Shown: positions 12,152-25,195 of the stretch, piece by piece
Layout of the letters: every line of letters begins with the position of its first letter
Position numbering within the stretch: position 1 is the first letter of the stretch
Assembly: GCA_023548195.1 (NCBI GenBank)
Contig: JAJHZJ010000335.1
Coordinates: forward strand, 2,783,020 to 2,847,019
Length of the DNA: 64,000 nt
Source of the DNA: Bettongia penicillata ogilbyi
Taxonomy: Eukaryota > Chordata > Mammalia > Diprotodontia > Potoroidae
Direction of reading: 5' to 3'
Made by a program: the position numbers and the translations under genes
Notes under the pieces: model-generated
The model's input: the letters and a program-made list of their open reading frames with translations, nothing else
What the model was told of the DNA's origin: nothing
Databases searched by the model: none

Positions 12152-13250
12152 ATGCCCAGAAAAGGGAAGAAAAATAAGACGATAGAAGATTACTTTCTTG
12201 GGGAACAGATGTTTCCCCCTTTCATTTCTGATGAGGAAGAACAATGCTTAGCATCAGGAAAAGACATAGAAGCCAAGGCCTCTGTATCTGAAACATCCGA
12301 AATAGATATACAATGGGCTCAGGCCATGGAAATGCTCAAAAAGAATTTTGAAAATCAAGTTAGACAGGTGGAGGAAAAACTGGAAAGAGAAATGAGAGAG
12401 ATGCAAGAAAAGCATGAAAAACGGGTCAATACCCTACTAAAGGAGACCCAAAAAAATGCTGAAGAAAATAACACCTTGAAAAATAGGCTAACTCAACTGG
12501 CAAAAGAGGTTCAAAAAGCCAATGAGGAGAAGGATGCTTTCAAAAGCAGAATTAGCCAAATGGAAAAAGAGGTTCAAAAGCTCACTGAAGAAAATAGTTC
12601 TCTCAGAATTAGAATGGAGCAGATGGAGGCTAATGACTATGAAAAACCAAGAAATCACAAAACAAAACCAAAAGAATGAAAAAATGGAAGAGAATGTGAA
12701 ATATCTCATTGGAAAAACAACTGACCTGGAAAATAGATCCAGGAGAGACAATTTAAAAATTATAGGACTACCTGAAAGCCATGATTCAAAAAAGAGCCTA
12801 GACATCTTCTTTCAGGAAATTATCAAGGAAAACTGCCCTGATATTCTAGAACCAGAGGTCAAAATAAGTAGTGAAGAAATCCATCAATCACTGCCTGATA
12901 GAGATCCAAAAATAGAAACTCCTAGGAATATTGTGGCCAAATGCCAGAATTCCCAGGTCAAGGAGAAAATATTGTAAGCAGCCAGAAAGAAACAGTTCCA
13001 GTATTGTGGAAATACAATCAGGATAACTCAAGATCTAGCAGCTTCTACATTAAGGGATTGAAGGGCATGGAATAGGATATTCCAGAAGTCAAAGGAACTA
13101 GGACTCAGACCAAGAATCACCTACCCAGCAAAACTGAGTATAATACTTCAGGGGGAAATATGGTCTTTCAATGAAATTGAGGACTTTCAAGCATTCTTGA
13201 TGAAAAGACCAGAGCTGAAAAGAAAATTTGACCTTCAAACACAAGAATGA
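12152..13250 (+). pseudogene. HAL1-2 ORF1, nearly intact
   Basis: The best-preserved ORF1 in the window. The start at 12152 gives MPRKGKKNKTIEDYFLGEQ. Residues about 50-165 are a long Lys/Glu coiled coil (EKLEREMREMQEKHEKRVN, then QKANEEKDAFKSRISQMEKE). A frameshift near 12640, where a few bases are missing relative to sister copies, moves the reading to the frame at 12522-12977, which carries the C-terminal domain (NRSRRDNLKIIGLPESHD; NCPDILEPE). A stop then interrupts at about 12976, where sister copies have a Gln codon. The family stop lies at 13248-13250 after DLQTQE. Known L1 ORF1 proteins bind RNA as trimers; that is the inferred role of the ancestor. Confidence 0.88.
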
Positions 13251-13386
13251 GAGGAAGCATGAAAAAGCAAACAGCAAAAAGAAGTCATAAGGCACTTACA
13301 AAAGGTGAACTGTTTACATTCTTACATGAAAATACAATATTTGTAACTCTTAAATTTTTCAGTATCTGGTTAGCTGGTGGGACTAC

Positions 13387-13460
13387 ACACGCACATACAC
13401 ACACATATGTGCACACACACATGTCCATGCATGTGCACACACACATACACAAATGCATGC
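13387..13460. repeat. CA-rich tract of HAL1-2
   Basis: Interrupted (CA)n/(CATG) repeats located about 140 bases after the ORF1 stop, equivalent to the GT tracts in the minus-strand copies. Confidence 0.9.
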
Positions 13461-14287
13461 ACACAAAGAGACAGAGAGCACAGAGTGAATTGAATAGGAT
13501 GGGATCATAATTTTTAAAAAGTAAGGTAAATATATAAGAGAAATGTATTGGGAGATCATTTATCACAGAAGAGGCAAGCAGGAGACTTTTTATTGGAGGG
13601 AAAAAGAGGAGAGCTGAGAAAAAAAAACATGAAGTTTACCCTCATCACATTCGATTAAAGGAAGGAATAAAATGCACACTCTTTTTGGTATGAAAACCTA
13701 ACTTACAGTACAGGAAAGTGGGGGGGAAAGGAGATAAGCAGGGTGGTGGTGATGATGGAAGGGAGGGCAATGGGAGGAGGGAGCAATTTGAAGTCAACAC
13801 TCTTGGGGAGGGCCAGGATCAAAAGAGAGAATAGAAACAACTGGGTGCAGGATAGGATGGAGGGAAATATAGTTAGTCTTACACAACGCGACTATTATCG
13901 AAGTCATTTGCAAAACTACACAGATAGGGCCTATATTGAATTGCCTGCCTTCCCAAAGGGAATGGGTGGCGAGGGAGGGATGGGGAGAAGTTGGACCTCA
14001 AAGTTTTGGGAAACGCTGTTGAGTATTCTTCTTGCTACTAGGAAATAAGCAATACTGGTAATAGGGAATCGAAAGTTATCTGGCCCTACAGGACAAAAGA
14101 GAAGATGGGGAGAAGGGAAGGGAGTGATGATAGAAGAGAGGGCAGATTGGTGATAGGGGAAATTAGAATGATTGGTGTATTGGCAGGGGGAGAGGGGACA
14201 AATGGAGAGAAAATTTGGAACCCAAAATTTTGTTAAAATGAATGTAAAAAAAGAAAGTTAAATGAATTAATTTATATATCTAGAAAA

Positions 14288-15175
14288 AAAATTAACAGCT
14301 GTATTTTTGAGTTTTTACAGGAAGTAGATATCAAAACTGCTTTCATCAAAAAAATGTGGTGAGACAGCTTTTATTGCACCTCATTGTGAAATGATTCCAA
14401 TTGAATGAGTATGTAAAGGAATTGTAACTGGTGATTTTCTGAAAAGAAATCCTGGTGTCAAAGAAGTGTACAAGTTCTACTCACCTAAAGTGGAGTGGAT
14501 TTTCAAGGATAATAACAATAATGATCAACAGTGGTCTGAAGAACAAGATATTGCTGCAAAATGGTATTTTACTGGACTTAACATAGGTCAGAATGAAGTG
14601 GATATCGTAAGCCATTCTACATGGGCTATGTTTTAAACACTGAAGAAATCCTGGTTACCTCAGAATGGTACACTGGTTGACATGAAGACTTAATTTGGTG
14701 TTGATGTAACTACGAAAGAAATTGTTCTTGCTGATGTTCTTGATAATGATTCCTTGAAGCTATGACTATCTGGTAATAGAATCCAACAAAAAGACACATA
14801 GTCATATCGGGATCTTAAGGAAGTGACTCCTGAAGCCTTCCAGAGAGTGAAGAAAAACTTTGAATGGAGCAATGGAGTTACTTCATAAAGTGGAAAGCCA
14901 TGAAAAGTTGTGGTATTGATGAGCTCAGCTTCTGATTTGGTCATTGTGAAAACATTAAGAAGACTTGTGGAAACTATAGAATCTCCTTTTTACATTGAGT
15001 AGTATCTGCTTATAAAGGATCAGATGAAACTAGCGATTAAAGCAGAGTATGGAGAATGTATTCCTAATGCATTTGCGAAATCAGCTGACAGAAACAATGG
15101 TTTGGGACCAGTAACGTCTGGTAACACTGCATATCCAGTAATCAACTATCTTCCCCTTATAAATGATTTGGGAGC
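14288..15175 (+). pseudogene. PAICS: PAICS processed pseudogene, first part
   Basis: PAICS is the bifunctional purine-synthesis enzyme with a SAICAR synthetase domain and an AIR carboxylase domain. The segment reads, across frameshifts and stops, ITSCIFEFLQE, then [96 protein letters not shown] and [16 protein letters not shown], in the order of the vertebrate enzyme. No introns separate segments that come from different exons in the source gene, so this is a retrocopy. It is 5' truncated: the first part of the protein is missing, and it begins exactly beside the HAL1-2 tail. The reading is cut at 15175 by an LTR insertion. No product is expected. Confidence 0.92.
15171..15175. repeat. 5-bp target-site duplication (left copy)
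   Basis: The pentamer ggagc is repeated at 15688-15692. Removing 15176-15692 restores a continuous PAICS reading (…LGAHDVWS…). Confidence 0.85.
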
Positions 15176-15687
15176 TGTGAGGGTAAACTAAGTAGGATCT
15201 TTTTGTTGTTTTTGTTTATACCAAGAAGTGTAATGTCTCTGAAAAATGTGATTAATGAGTATCTTCCTCACTCGTTGATAGGCCTTCCCATTGAGGGAAG
15301 TTTGATTAAGAGAATTGTTTTGTAGGAGGGTCTTAAGTATCATCTGTTTTTTTTTCTATTGAGACACTAGGTCAGAGGTTCATGCCCTCTGGCTCTGAAA
15401 AGTGTACAAATCCTCTGAGGGTGAGCTTTTAAATTTGACACTTAATTTTTGGATAAGGGCTTTGTGCCAGATGAGAGACTCTGGAAAGCCACTAAGCAGG
15501 CCCACGGTTTTGGAAACCTGGGTGCTGGTTTTTGATTTCTCTGAAATTTTTATTTTTATTTTCTCTTTTAACTGTGCTTGAATAAATGATTGTTAACCCC
15601 TCAAAATTTGCCTTTCCTATTAGAAAAACGGATTCAAAACCTGTGATAGCAGGCCCCCATGTGTATGTTGGGGTACTTACTTATACA
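15176..15687 (+). mobile_element. Solo LTR of an endogenous retrovirus
   Basis: A 512-bp block with a TGTGAG start and a TTATACA end (the usual TG...CA termini). It is flanked by a 5-bp ggagc duplication and inserted inside the PAICS pseudogene. A polyadenylation signal aataaa lies at 15581-15586, about 100 bases before the 3' end, as expected in an LTR. No internal retroviral coding sequence is present. A 5-bp TSD is common in ERV-L-type elements, but I cannot name the family. Short open frames in it are incidental. Confidence 0.82.
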
Positions 15688-15862
15688 GGAGCTCATGATG
15701 TGTGGTCCTTCCTTCAAATGTCTAGTGGTCTTGGTTGTTCAACTATGCTCTCACCTGAGGAGCAGCTCAATTTGCAGCCCAAATACTTTTGATTAGTGTG
15801 AATGCATTCAACTCATTTATAAAACAGAAACTGATAGATTAGAAATAAGAACTTAGTAATGT
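15688..15862 (+). pseudogene. PAICS: PAICS processed pseudogene, second part
   Basis: Resumes the PAICS reading after the LTR. The frame ending at 15792 reads GAHDVWSFLQMSSGLGCSTMLSPEEQ, which corresponds to the AIR-carboxylase C-terminal region. The end (about 15825-15860) decays into a D-LEIRT-like version of the family terminus. Multiple stops are present. Confidence 0.88.
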
Positions 15863-16645
15863 ATTTTTTTAAGAAAACAACTAAAAAAGGCACACAATGA
15901 GTTAAAATAAGTGACTGGGAGCAGAATCCACTGTGTTTCAGCTGAAGTAAAACAAAAGACTGAAGTAGTAATCATGATTTAAGAAGAAATCAAAGCAAAA
16001 ATAGACCTAGTTAAAAAACCCTAAGGAGAGCAACTACATCTTGCTAAAAGGCACCATGCCAAATGATATAGCATCCAAATTCTCAAGGGAAATGATAAAT
16101 GAACTACACTAGAGAACACAGGAAAACTATATTAGTCAGCGGCTCTCAACTTTCTCATAACTAGATAAATATAATGATAAAGTAAATGAGAATGAAATTA
16201 AGGAAAGGAATAGAATCTAAAAACAACTCAATAAAAAAGAAGCTCATTATAAACCAGTAAAATAACTAAACTATTGATTGATTGAAACAAAAATAAATTT
16301 AAATAAAGGAAAACCAAACTACCAGTATCAAAAATGAAAAAGTGATGGTTGTACTACTGAAGATGAAACTAAAATATCTATTATGAGTTATTTTTCTCAA
16401 TTATATGATAGCAAAACTTGTAATCCAAGTGAGATGTATGAAAATGTACAAAAAAATAAAAATAAACTCTTCCCAGATTAACAGAAAATAAAATAGATAA
16501 TATAAAGAACCTTATCTTGAGACCAAAAAAAAAAAAAAAAACAACCATCAATAATCTTTCTAAGAAAAAATGTCCATGATCAGATGGATTTAGAAGTGGA
16601 TTCTGCTAAATATTTTAAGAATAATTGATCACAATACCATATAAA
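15863..16645 (+). mobile_element. Old L1 (L1-old1), ORF2 endonuclease and early RT part
   Basis: A decayed plus-strand ORF2. Recognisable pieces are the endonuclease-domain stretch around 16015-16160 (a decayed version of GNYILLKGT...GIASKF...ELQ) and the pre-RT stretch at 16300-16620 with a PDGF-like motif (near 16580). Multiple stops per 100 bases show that it is older than the L1s near the window ends. It is interrupted by HAL1-3 and continues at 17776. Confidence 0.75.
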
Positions 16646-17775
16646 GTATTTGTTTTCCTTGATAATTTCTTTCAAGATGATGTGTAGGCTCTCTTTTTTT
16701 TTTTGACCAAGGCTTTCAGATGGTCTAATACTTTAAAAAATATTTCTACTGAATCCATTTTCAGGTCAGTTGTTTTTCCAGTGAAACACTTGACATTCAT
16801 TTTGTTTCATTTTATGACTTCTTGATTTCCCATAAAGTCATTAGCCTCCATTTTCTCCAGTCTAATTTTTAAGGAATCACTTTCTTTAGTGGTTTTTTAA
16901 TCTCTTTTTTTTTCCATTTAACTCAATATACTTTTTAACACATTGTACTCCTCATTGACTTTTTGGACCTTTTTTGCCATTTGGGTTACTCTAATTTAAA
17001 AGATGTTATTTTCTTCTGCATTTGGGGGGTGGGTCTTCTTTAGCAACTATTCACTCGTTTTTCATGATTTTCTTACACACTCTCATTTAACTTCCCTATT
17101 TTTCCTTTACTTCTCTTACTTGATTTTGTCCTTAGACCAGTTTTCTTGGAGGTTTTGAATACAGCAGCTTTTAATTTTTTTGTCTCCTTCGGGTTGTATG
17201 TTTTAATCTTCCTCATCACTAATGATATTAAAAAAATGCATTTTCTCAAAGAAAGTTAGAATCAATAGTCTGGTTTTCCCCTGTTTGTTCATTTCCCCAG
17301 CCAATTACTTAACTTCTGAGCTCTTTCTTGAGTGGTGGGCTCCATAAGCAGTGAGGCTTTTATAGTGGCTGCCACTGCCCTGGGACTAGGGTTTGGACTG
17401 AACTATGCTACCCTCTCAGTCAGTTGAGAGTCCCTACCCACTGACCTTGGAAGCTGTCTTTGATCTTTATGGGTTGAGATGTCTGGAAACTTCCACAGCT
17501 ACCAGAAATTCAGACCCATGTGACCTGCTCCATGTCCGTCTGTACCAGTATGGTCCATGCCAAATTCCCCTCCTTTCCTAGCCTGGTGCAATAGACTCTT
17601 CATTTCAACCTTCCAGATTGTGAGACTGGATATTTGCTTTAGTCCATAATCATGTGGCTTTTGCTGCTGTAAAATTAGTTTAGAGTCAATTTTTACTGGT
17701 GTTTTTGAGAGGTTTGGGGGCAGAGCTCAAGCAAGTTCTTGCTGAGAGAGCCATAGAAGCTATTTGAAAAAATAG
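16646..17775 (-). mobile_element. HAL1-3: 5' half of an old ORF1-only LINE
   Basis: Minus strand. Positions 16646-17290 read a decayed ORF1, in order from its middle to the start, with the conserved 'ttgataatttctttcaagatga' and 'ggtcagttgtttttccag' blocks. Positions 17300-17775 are a diverged 5'UTR. The 3' half of the element, including its A tail, is absent. It sits inside L1-old1. Confidence 0.75.
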
Positions 17776-18658
17776 ATGCAGTGCTTACCAAATTACTTTT
17801 TAGGACAAAATGTAGTTTTGATACTTAAAATATAAACTCATACCAGAGAAAGAAAGCTATGGTCCTATTTTTTTAATGAATATAGATACAAAAAACTATA
17901 TAAAATATGAGCAAGAAGATTACAGTAATATCTTGCAGTGATCATATACTACAATCAGGCAAAATTTTTGCAAGTAATGCAGGGTTCATTGAATAATAAA
18001 AGAAAACTATGGTGATGAAACAACAAAAATCATATTATTACATCAATAGATGTAGAAAATAGCTTTCGACAAAATAAAATGCCTATTAATATTATAAATT
18101 CAAGGACGTCTTTCTCAAGATCATAAGTGGTATCTCTTTAAAAGCAAGAACAAACATAATCCAAAACTTGGTTAAAGGCCCTCTCAATAAGATTGGGGTT
18201 GAACGATATCTCTTATCACCACTTTTATTCAGTTCTGTAGTAGAATTGGGAACCAAAACAAGAGGTAAGAAAAAGAAATTGAAGAAATTAAAAGAGGCAA
18301 TGGGGAAACAAAGCTATCGCTCGTAGATGACAAGATGTTATATTTAAAGCTCTCTAGCAAATTAACTTTAAACATGAAAAAAAATGTTCAGCGTTAGCAA
18401 ACTGCAAAAACTATCCATCTTTCTATGCACTACCAAGAAAATTCCACAGGAAAAGATAAGAAAGAAAAATTTCAGGTAAAATAAATGCAGAAAATATTAA
18501 ATGCCTGGCTATCTATCTGCTAAGAGAAATCCAGGCAATATTTAAGCAAGATTACATAAAAAAAGAAACAAAAAAAATCTTTTCACAAAGATAAGACATA
18601 TCTTAACAACTGGAGAATTATCAATGGGTCATATATAGGCTGAGTAAAAGTAATTAAA
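17776..18658 (+). mobile_element. L1-old1, continued (ORF2 RT region)
   Basis: Continues ORF2 through the region equivalent to IDAKILNKI..., QGWFNIRKT and the post-FADD part (text near 18300-18360 corresponds to KLSLFADDM). Heavily mutated. It is cut by the ARF1 retrocopy at about 18659. Confidence 0.75.
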
Positions 18659-20861
<2,203 letters not shown>

Positions 20862-22158
20862 AGTGATAAACAAGGTAATGTTATTTAATTTACTCACTCA
20901 GCGTCAAAGCAATTAACTACTAAGAAATTATTTTATAGAGCTACAAAAATGTAGCAAAATTCTTCTGGAAGAACAAAAGGACAGGAATGTCAAAGGAAGT
21001 AATGAAAAAATGTAAAGAAAGGCAGTCTAGATTGGCCAGATTTCAAAGCATAGCATAATCATAAAAACAAGCTGGTATTTGCTAAAAATAGAGTTGTAGA
21101 TCAGTTGAATAGAATAGGCATATAATGCATAGCAATAAATGCCTATAGTAATCTAGGTTTAATAAACACTAGGATCCCAATTTTGGAGAACATACAATTT
21201 GACAATATTTGGGGGTGGAAACTAAAAAGCAATTTTGGGGAAAAAAAACTAGGCATAGAATATTATCCTGCTGTGTTTGCAAAGATAAGTTCAAAATACT
21301 TAAAGGATTTGGGTATTAAGAGTGCTAGCATGACAATTAATGGAGGCATGAAACAATGTACCTGTCATATCTATGGACAAGGGGAATGTTTGTGACCAAT
21401 GAATAGAGAGGATCACAGGAAGGAAAATGAACAATTTTCATCATATAAAAGGAAGAAAAATTACAGAAACATTGCTGATGTAGTGAAAGTTTGAAGGAAA
21501 ATGAGAAAATGAGGCAAAAAAACCCACCACCTTTTCCTAATTCATCTAAGGCCTCATTTCTCAAAGATAGAGGGAAGTTAGACAAATTTAGTTTTTTAAA
21601 AAAAAAATCATTGCCTAGCAATAAATGGTCAGAGGATATAAACAGTTTTCAGAAGCCAGGTCTAAAAGGCAACTTTCAGTAGAAGGAATCATAACTACCA
21701 ATAATCACATGAAAACAAGAAAGAAATCAGTATTGATTAGAAATATGCATGCTAAACAACTCTGAGTTACCACTTCATACCTATCAGACTGGCTAACATG
21801 ACAAAAATGGAAAATGGGAAATACTGGGGGTGATGTAGAAAATTGGGACACTAGTTCCTGTTGGTGGAGTTGTAAACTCATCTAACCATTATGGAGAATC
21901 ATTTTGAACTATACTCAGAAGGCTATCAAACTGTACATATGACGTGATATAATAAGGAGATAAATGAGACAAAAATTTATTCTTCAGAAATATTTAAATC
22001 AACTTTTTTTGACATAATAAAAATGACAAATTGAGGGGATATCCATTGACTGGGGAATGGCTAAAAAGTTTTGATATACCACTGTTTTGAAATACTATTT
22101 TGCTATAAGTAATGATGAAGAGGAAAGTTACAATCTTTTTTACTATCACACAAGTATT
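20862..22158 (+). mobile_element. L1-old1, continued (ORF2 C-terminal half)
   Basis: Resumes after ARF1 with text equivalent to LIYLFSAIPIKLP, then RTKGQECQRK, and proceeds to the C-terminal Cys/Trp-rich region and the block equivalent to SRGCPINWGMAEWLNK (about 22030-22070), ending near 22158 with the NDEE-like codons. It contains numerous stops. Confidence 0.78.
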
Positions 22159-22255
22159 TTCCATTTGTTTTCATAAAAATTGATAGTATCCAACAGGCAA
22201 TTCTTAGAAAAAGAAAGTAAAGTTATCAATAGTCACTTAAAAATAAATGAATAAT
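22159..22255 (+). mobile_element. Second old L1 (L1-old2), 5'-truncated start
   Basis: Returns to an ORF2 position upstream of where L1-old1 ended (the EEIKVINSHMKK-type segment at 22190-22240). It is therefore a separate L1 copy. It is interrupted by the KATNBL1 retrocopy and continues at 24544. Confidence 0.65.
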
Positions 22256-22389
22256 CGGGGCCAAGTTGCTATCCCAGATGGCCACGCGGCTGGGGGATGC
22301 ACTGTGGGGTTCACAGAGACCTTGTAGGTTGTCGGAGTTGCAGCTGAGGAGGCTCCTCTGTACCATGAGCCGCCGAGATTTAAGAGATT

Positions 22390-23311
22390 ATGGCATCTGA
22401 AGCCCACAACGATAGAAAACGGCACCTTTTGCGTACTGAGGACCATTCCATTGATCTTCCTACAAAAAGGTTCTTTCATTTCACTAATAAGAACATGAAG
22501 GAGGGTAAGAAATCTCCAAAATAATTGGCTGCTTATACTAATAGAACAGTTGAATACACTGTGAAAAGTCCAGACAAATTGCACAAAGAACTATGTTACA
22601 GAAAGTTCATCATTATTTTCCAAATTCTTGTATAGAAGAAAACATTTCCCTAAAAGCAGGTGTTGTAACATGGCAAATAAAGGAAATGAACTGGCTTGTG
22701 CAGGCCACCTGCCTGAAGAATTACACCATTAAGGTCGTACATTTTTACTTAACACCAGTGATTCTAGTTCTTCACAAACGGAAAGCCCATCATCAAAATA
22801 GAGTGGATTTTTTACTGAGATTTCTCAGGACCATGAAACAATGGCACAAGTCCTTTTCAGTAGAAATTTGAGGTTGAACGTAGCTTTAACTTTTAGGAGA
22901 AAATGAAGTATAAGTGAACTGGTAGCCTATTTAGTGAGGGTAGAAGACCTTGGGGTGGTGGTAGATTGCCTTCCTGTGCTCACCAGCAGTTTACAGGAAG
23001 AAAAGCAGTATATTTTACTTGGCTGCTGTGTAGAACTGTTGCCTCTAGCAAAATCAGTACTTAAAATAAACTTTAAGAATGTGTGATAGTTGGTTTGAAC
23101 TGGATTCAAGCAGTTATAAAAAGATGGTGTTATAAAAAGTTATAAAAAGAACTATTTGCCAATATAGAAACTGTAAAAGATCGAAATGTTCATATTTTAA
23201 AACAGCAATTAAGTGGATTGTGGAAAAAAAGAAAACCATCTTACATTGTTTCCAGGATACACTGGTAATATAGCTAAGGATGTAGATGCTTATTTATTGC
23301 AATTACATTGA
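22390..23311 (+). pseudogene. KATNBL1: KATNBL1 processed pseudogene
   Basis: KATNBL1 is the katanin p80-like regulatory protein that binds the p60 microtubule-severing subunits. Reading across frames gives [39 protein letters not shown], a decayed SSQTESPSSK-like stretch, [76 protein letters not shown] and a C-terminus [20 protein letters not shown] with its stop at 23309-23311. Residue order and both ends match the family as I recall it. At least six frameshifts and several stops disable it. Identification is from memory of the protein; a BLASTX search would settle it. Confidence 0.85.
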
Positions 23312-24054
23312 CAAGCCTCACTACTTGAAGAGGACTTCCTTATTCAGAATATTATGAACTTTGTAAGCTTCCAGAAAGAGGGCTTTTCTGAGAACTGTGA
23401 ACCAAGGAGGGAAGTGGAATCTTCCAAAATGCCATTTAATGAAATCACTAAAGAAATCCGAACAATCTATTTCACATTGAGGTGGAAAAATATCCATAAG
23501 GAGCATCTTTGACTTCAAAGTGACTTCACTATGAAAAGTGTACACCTTTGCTGTGTTTGGGATTTGTATGGTTATTTGGGAGATAGTTGTTTAAGTGCTT
23601 CTGTGTCTTATTGCAGTCTTTCACATTGCATAAAAAGACAATTTATACTGATGTGAAAAGAAAAAATGGTCAAGGTATTTAATTTAGCTAGGAACCACAA
23701 AGATCAATCACCATTTATATTTTTTTTAAGATTATATTTTATAAAAAAAAACCAAACCACTAAATGTGTGCAGCTACGTTGTGATCATACTGATAAGATA
23801 TTAAAGATGTTTAAAACAATATAGCAAACAATAAATAGTTTTTTCTCAGAGAATACTATGTAAAGCAAAATGCCTTAATTATTAGTATGTCTGAAAAAGC
23901 CAATATATTATGTTACTTATGTCTTTTAAGACAGCCATGGACACAGGCATGAAATCAGGGGTTTTACAGTCATGTAGAATTTTGATTTTGGAACCTGTTT
24001 CACACAGTTTGAAAATCTTGAGGATATTTTTTTCTGATTTTTGCCAGAATCTCT

Positions 24055-24056
<2 letters not shown>

Positions 24057-24095
<39 letters not shown>

Positions 24096-24125
24096 CATGT
24101 GCATGCATGTGTGGGTGTATGTGTG
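24057..24125. repeat. (GT)n microsatellite in the KATNBL1 retrocopy 3'UTR
   Basis: GT repeat with interruptions (gtgcatg, gggtg) toward its right end. Confidence 0.93.
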
Positions 24126-24543
24126 TAAATATAAAATACTGAATATTAATTGGATGAATGCTTAACTGGAAATGTCCTTGGAGTTAGCTAATTTATATTC
24201 ACTTTTTAAAAATTATCTGGGGATTCTATCATTTTCAGTCCTGAATCATTTAAACTCCTTTTATTTGAGTAAAAACACTAAATGCTTCTCTTTTTTTGCT
24301 TTTAAAGCTTCATATAATGTCATACATGTTCTAATTTTTTTCTCATTACTTATGTTTTGGATAGTAGTGCCTAATGCTTTAGAAATTACAACTAGAGTTG
24401 ACTCTATATTCTCCATCCAAATAATTAGTGAAGTACCTCCTCTAATGGTTGCTTTGAAATGAGTTTCATATATACTCTTGGTGTGTACAAATCCAGTTTT
24501 GGTATGATTATACAGTGATATGTGTTAAAATTAAAAAAAAAAA

Positions 24544-25195
24544 CAACCTCTAGATCATTATTTATTAGAGAGATGCAAATTTAAACAATTCAGCACCAAC
24601 CATCAGATTAACTATAACGACAGAAAAGGAGTTGATAAAAGCTAATCAGAATATGGGAAAACAGGTGCAATAATGAATTCTTGATGGAGTTGTGATATGG
24701 TCCAGTATTCCAGAAAACAATTTAGAACTTTATGTAAAAGGTTATAAAATAGTTCATTTCCATTGACCCAGAAATGTCACGACCAAGAGATCAAAGAAAA
24801 GGGGAAAGGTCCTACATGTACAAAAATACTTATAGTAGTTCCTTTTTGTGTTAGCAGAAAAGAGGAAATTAAAGGGATGTCCATAAATTAGAGAATGACT
24901 GAATAAGATATGGCATGAGATTTTAATCGAATATTATTGTGTTATAAGAACTTATAAGCAGATAGGTATCAGAAAAGCCTGGGAAGACTTATATGAATTT
25001 ACTCAAAGTGAAATGAACAGAACCTTGAGAACTTTGTACAGAGTAATAGCAATACTGTATGATGATCAACTGTGAAAGATTAGCTACTTTAATCAATACT
25101 ATGATCCAATACTATTCATCTGCAAAGAGATATGATGAATTCTGAGTGTAAAGTAGCAGACATAAAGATACAAAAATGGAACAAATCCACTTTTA
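24544..25195 (+). mobile_element. L1-old2, continued (ORF2 end and 3'UTR)
   Basis: Begins at the LLIREMQI-equivalent block and proceeds through a decayed FDPEMSLPRDQRK, a CPIN-like block near 24880, and the EDLYEFTQSEMNRTLRTLYR-type region (25000-25040) to about 25195. Diverged and full of stops. Confidence 0.72.

Larger units (their letters stand above)
11478..14275 (+). mobile_element. HAL1-2: full-length ORF1-only LINE
   Basis: About 2.8 kb. It begins with a ggggaggagtcaagatggcag-type 5' end, has a GC-rich 5'UTR (11478-12151), ORF1 (12152-13250), a CA-rich tract (13387-13460), a purine-rich 3' region (13740-14220) and an A-rich tail near 14235-14290. No ORF2 lies between ORF1 and the tail. 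The same 5'UTR, ORF1 and 3' region recur in HAL1-1, HAL1-A, HAL1-B and HAL1-C, so this is a family structure and not a single deletion. The TSD is unclear: left flank aaaaattaaagaaga and right flank aaaaaaaattaacag are only loosely alike. Confidence 0.87.
22256..24543 (+). mobile_element. KATNBL1: KATNBL1 retrocopy, whole insertion
   Basis: About 2.3 kb: a CpG-bearing 5'UTR (22256-22389), an intronless coding remnant (22390-23311), a 3'UTR of about 1.2 kb containing a GT microsatellite, and a terminal A run (24533-24543). L1-old2 resumes immediately after. The flanks aaaaataaatgaataatc and aaaaacaacctctagatc both derive from the same L1 text and look like a decayed TSD. Confidence 0.8.

Noticed and set aside
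15176..15687. Retained intron in the PAICS copy (an 'acttatacag' acceptor-like end is present)
   Set aside because: The ggagc duplication on both sides, TG...CA termini and internal aataaa fit an LTR better than an intron.
22237..22584. A 115-codon minus-strand frame
   Set aside because: It is antisense to the KATNBL1 retrocopy 5' end, whose sense reading matches a known protein.
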